64,000 bases of DNA from Phlebotomus papatasi. Its lineage: Eukaryota; Arthropoda; Insecta; Diptera; Psychodidae. Under the pieces are notes generated by a model. The model saw only the letters and a program-made list of their open reading frames with translations. It did not search any database and was not told the origin of the DNA. The DNA is taken from contig NC_077222.1 of NCBI RefSeq assembly GCF_024763615.1, positions 53,072,001 through 53,136,000 on the forward strand, written 5' to 3'. Below, one piece after another: positions 61,328 through 64,000 of this stretch (the stretch's first letter is position 1; each line of letters opens with the position of its first letter). A program made the translations under genes and the position numbers.

Positions 61328-63095
61328 GGGGAAAGTGCCCATGCTTGATACCATTGGAAGCTTCGTAATGATTAAATTTTTTCCGATGTTTCTAAATAAA
61401 CATGACTCCGCAATATATTTTAAAACCTGGCCACTTTCCCATAGTTTTTAAAATATGGTTGCGATGAGTCTCATAGGGGAAGGTTTTGCACCTCCGTAAT
61501 GTTGCAGCTTCGTAAAAGTTGATTTTTTTTCCAAGTTACTAAATGAATTTCATCCATGGACATATCATCTAAAAGCTAGTCCTACATCTCACATTTCCTG
61601 ACAAACTTGGAAGCCTAGGCATTTTTTCCTTGGTCCAAAAGGCAAAAATAAAAAAAATGGGCCTAAAATCGTAATTCTGATGTGTAATGTTTTATACAAT
61701 TTTGCACACTTCAAGTGCCTTTCAAGTTATAGAGGGTTTATTAGGGTTAATATTTACCGTGAAATCCTTTTGCTTGAAGGGGGTCGTTTTTGTGGGTCGA
61801 GGAAAATTCATAAAAATTACTACCCTTGCACCTCAGGAAAATTGAATTTTGCAGCTTCGTAAAAACATCTGACAAAATTACTGACCACCGAATTTGAGAA
61901 TTCCTCAGTGTTTTGGGTCACACTGTGCACGCCGCTCGGGATATTTGACTCATCAGAGATTCCACTGAATAAATTCACAAGAAAATTTTGGGATATTAAA
62001 CAATTTTCACTAAAATCTCGAAGGAAAACACGCACTTCCCCATCGAAATGAGACTTCATCGGATGTTTTTATTTCACTTCTGTCAAATGAAACATTAAGC
62101 CTGAATCTGCTTATGGTGGGTGTGATTCTTTCACTGCCCATGCGGTGCGTTTTGAGATTTTTTCATCCAATTTGCTCTGTTTTTAAGTGGAATTTTTCAC
62201 ATTTTACTTTAAATTAATCACTGGTAATTCTAAAAATCACTGATGTTCAAAAAATGTTCTGTAAGACAGATTCGAGACATTAGAGAAAAAAAACAAGGAT
62301 TACAATAGGTGTGATTACTACTTTCTGATTTGTGCAGTGATGAAACTAGACTGCTTATGGTAGATGTGATTCTTTAATTGCCACTTCGATGTATTTTGAG
62401 TATTTCTCATTCAATTTTCCTTGTTTTTTTAAAATGGAACTTCCCACATTTCACTTTAAATAGGTGGCTGGATATTTTTGAAATCAGTTACGTCTGAATT
62501 ACGTTCTGTAAGACCAATTGGAGGTGTTAGAGAAAATCCGAGGATTACATTAGGTGTGAATACGAGAGAATCATACCTAACCAAGCTCTAAACTGACTGT
62601 CAGAATGCAGGGAAAAAATGGTTTTCCGAGTGTCAAAAAACATGTGTTAGAAAAATAGCCTAAAAATGATTTTTAATGCGTGACACCTCCTACAAATGGT
62701 GAAAAGAAGTAGATGAAAGTTCCATCTAAGTAGTGATGCCCAAATTTTTGTGTCAGATGTAATGTTTTCGGGGAAAATGAGGCTTACAGAGGTGGGAAAA
62801 AGTAGTACGAAGCTGAGTTAACCAGGGCACATTCGTAAAAAATGGCGCCACATTTTCATTTTCCTGTAGAGGAAAATCCAAGGACTTCCAGGAATTTTGT
62901 GAGGCAGAATTATGAACCCAATAAGTAAGAGATTTTTTTGATACAGTGATATAATTGATTTGGTGTGTGTGGCATTCAGTAAAAAGTCTTAAATCTTGGA
63001 CTCCTTTTTTAATACGAACCTTCAAAATATTGTGAAACATAGAAAATTTTATTATTACGAAGCTTCCAATGGTATCAAGCATGGGCACTTTCCCC
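61328..63095. mobile_element. Long TA-flanked GGGGAAAGTG element
   Basis: Terminal inverted repeats of about 50 bp are almost identical, starting GGGGAAAGTGCCCATGCTTG on both ends, with TA at 61326-61327 and 63096-63097. The interior of 1.67 kb has a nested partial end of the same type near 61478, a tandem duplication at 62107-62563, and several frames without a transposase signature. Confidence 0.85.
62107..62563. repeat. Tandem duplication, 244-bp period
   Basis: Two diverged copies begin CTGCTTATGGTGGGTGTGAT (62107) and CTGCTTATGGTAGATGTGAT (62351) and end with GGATTACA and AGGTGTGA. Confidence 0.7.
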
Positions 63096-63097
63096 TA

Positions 63098-64000
63098 CTT
63101 TAAAATTATTTTTAGGTGAGATTTATTTTTATTTAGAGAATCCAATGCTATTCTCCTACAAAAAAAAAAAAAAAACAACTGACGGAAAAGTGGTGTATTG
63201 TTGTACGTACTTAAAAATCGTTGCGTACTTCGTACAAATTTCTTTATCGTCATTATTTTACCTTTTATACTACGTCTGTTTGACTTTTACACTCCTGCCG
63301 ATACTACAAAATGAACTAATCACAATTATCTTGTCATTTTTTGATCTGCCTCAGAAAATTGTGAAAAAGTTGTATTGGACGGTAAACTCTAAGTCTGATT
63401 ACAAGTAAAAAAAAGATTTACAAGGTATTGGATTACCTTATCATTGAGTGTGAGATAATCATAAGCGGTTCAAAAACGCCTGAGAGACCTGAGATAAAAG
63501 GCATGGGTAATTTTTGACGTCCATAAAGAGCGATAATTTTTGTTGATGTTAAATATTGCCAAAATTCTAACATTTTAATTAGAGAATTTTAATAATTGAA
63601 AACAATTAGAACGGGTATTTCAACGTTGATAGAGTATAAGTGGATGAAATATTAGCCTTAGTGCGCTGTTCGAACATTCGAAAAAAAAAGCTTCTGAATC
63701 AGTTAAAAGACTTTGTCTTCAAATTTTTCGGAAAATAATAATAATTTTTTGTAAATGACTTAATCAAAAATGTATAGTAACAAAAATACTGTTACACAAT
63801 TTTATTTTTCTGTTTGTAGATTTGACAGCGGAAGTGTATTATGTCTATTACCAATTAATTTCTTGTTATATGTAAATATTTAGCTAATATTTTATTGTTG
63901 ATACAATTTATTCTACAATTCGGTAAAGTAATTACAAATGAATAAACAAAATGCTTAAATAAACCAATTCAGTTTTAGTAAACAGAAAACGTTTTTAGAA
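63098..64000. other. No gene seen
   Basis: AT-rich with an A run at 63161-63176. No frame of interest. Confidence 0.5.

Overview
This is eukaryotic, AT-rich sequence with small GT-AG introns (62-70 bp where the reading frames fix them), very low gene density and a heavy load of short inverted-repeat transposon derivatives. Gene content (SepSecS, UPF0488, ZFAND2, an RFX7-like factor) and intron size point to an insect. A retained selenocysteine pathway gene fits Diptera. I lean towards a nematoceran fly, possibly a phlebotomine sand fly, but that is inference and no species is named here.

Layout. 1-2.5 kb holds a GC-richer, GAGA-repeat-rich island that looks like a promoter and first exon, with an RFX-type X-box. 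From about 2.5 to 43 kb I see no confident protein-coding exon. The interval is filled by nested non-autonomous elements: piggyBac-like (TTAA-flanked), pogo-like (TA-flanked, CAGTAGA termini), a TA-flanked GGGGAAAGTG family, several hairpin MITEs, a LINE 3' fragment with a clear target-site duplication, and two long palindromes of about 1.3-1.4 kb. The palindrome at 13.0-14.4 kb carries two convergent tRNA-like Pol III promoters. Islands of non-repetitive, less AT-rich sequence (about 6.6-7.8, 11.4-12.1, 20.2-20.8, 27.2-27.7 and 37.5-38.1 kb) might be regulatory or intronic sequence of a long gene.

The gene cluster lies at 43.0-46.9 kb: SepSecS (-), immediately upstream a UPF0488 family gene (-), then head-to-head ZFAND2-like (+). 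SepSecS makes Sec-tRNA(Sec). ZFAND2 proteins act with the proteasome, p97 and the ER. There is no evident functional link among the three, and the cluster looks like ordinary insect gene packing.

The region 47-54 kb is repeats again (a 31-bp minisatellite and a triple-nested insertion). At 54.45-56.98 kb are the last two coding exons of an RFX7-like transcription factor gene (-). Its DNA-binding domain exons are not seen and should lie upstream, beyond the window. The remaining 57-64 kb is probably intron or upstream sequence of that gene and again holds transposon derivatives.

All family names for mobile elements rest on terminal sequence and target duplication seen in the window. No transposase is recognisable, so every element appears to be non-autonomous or degenerate.
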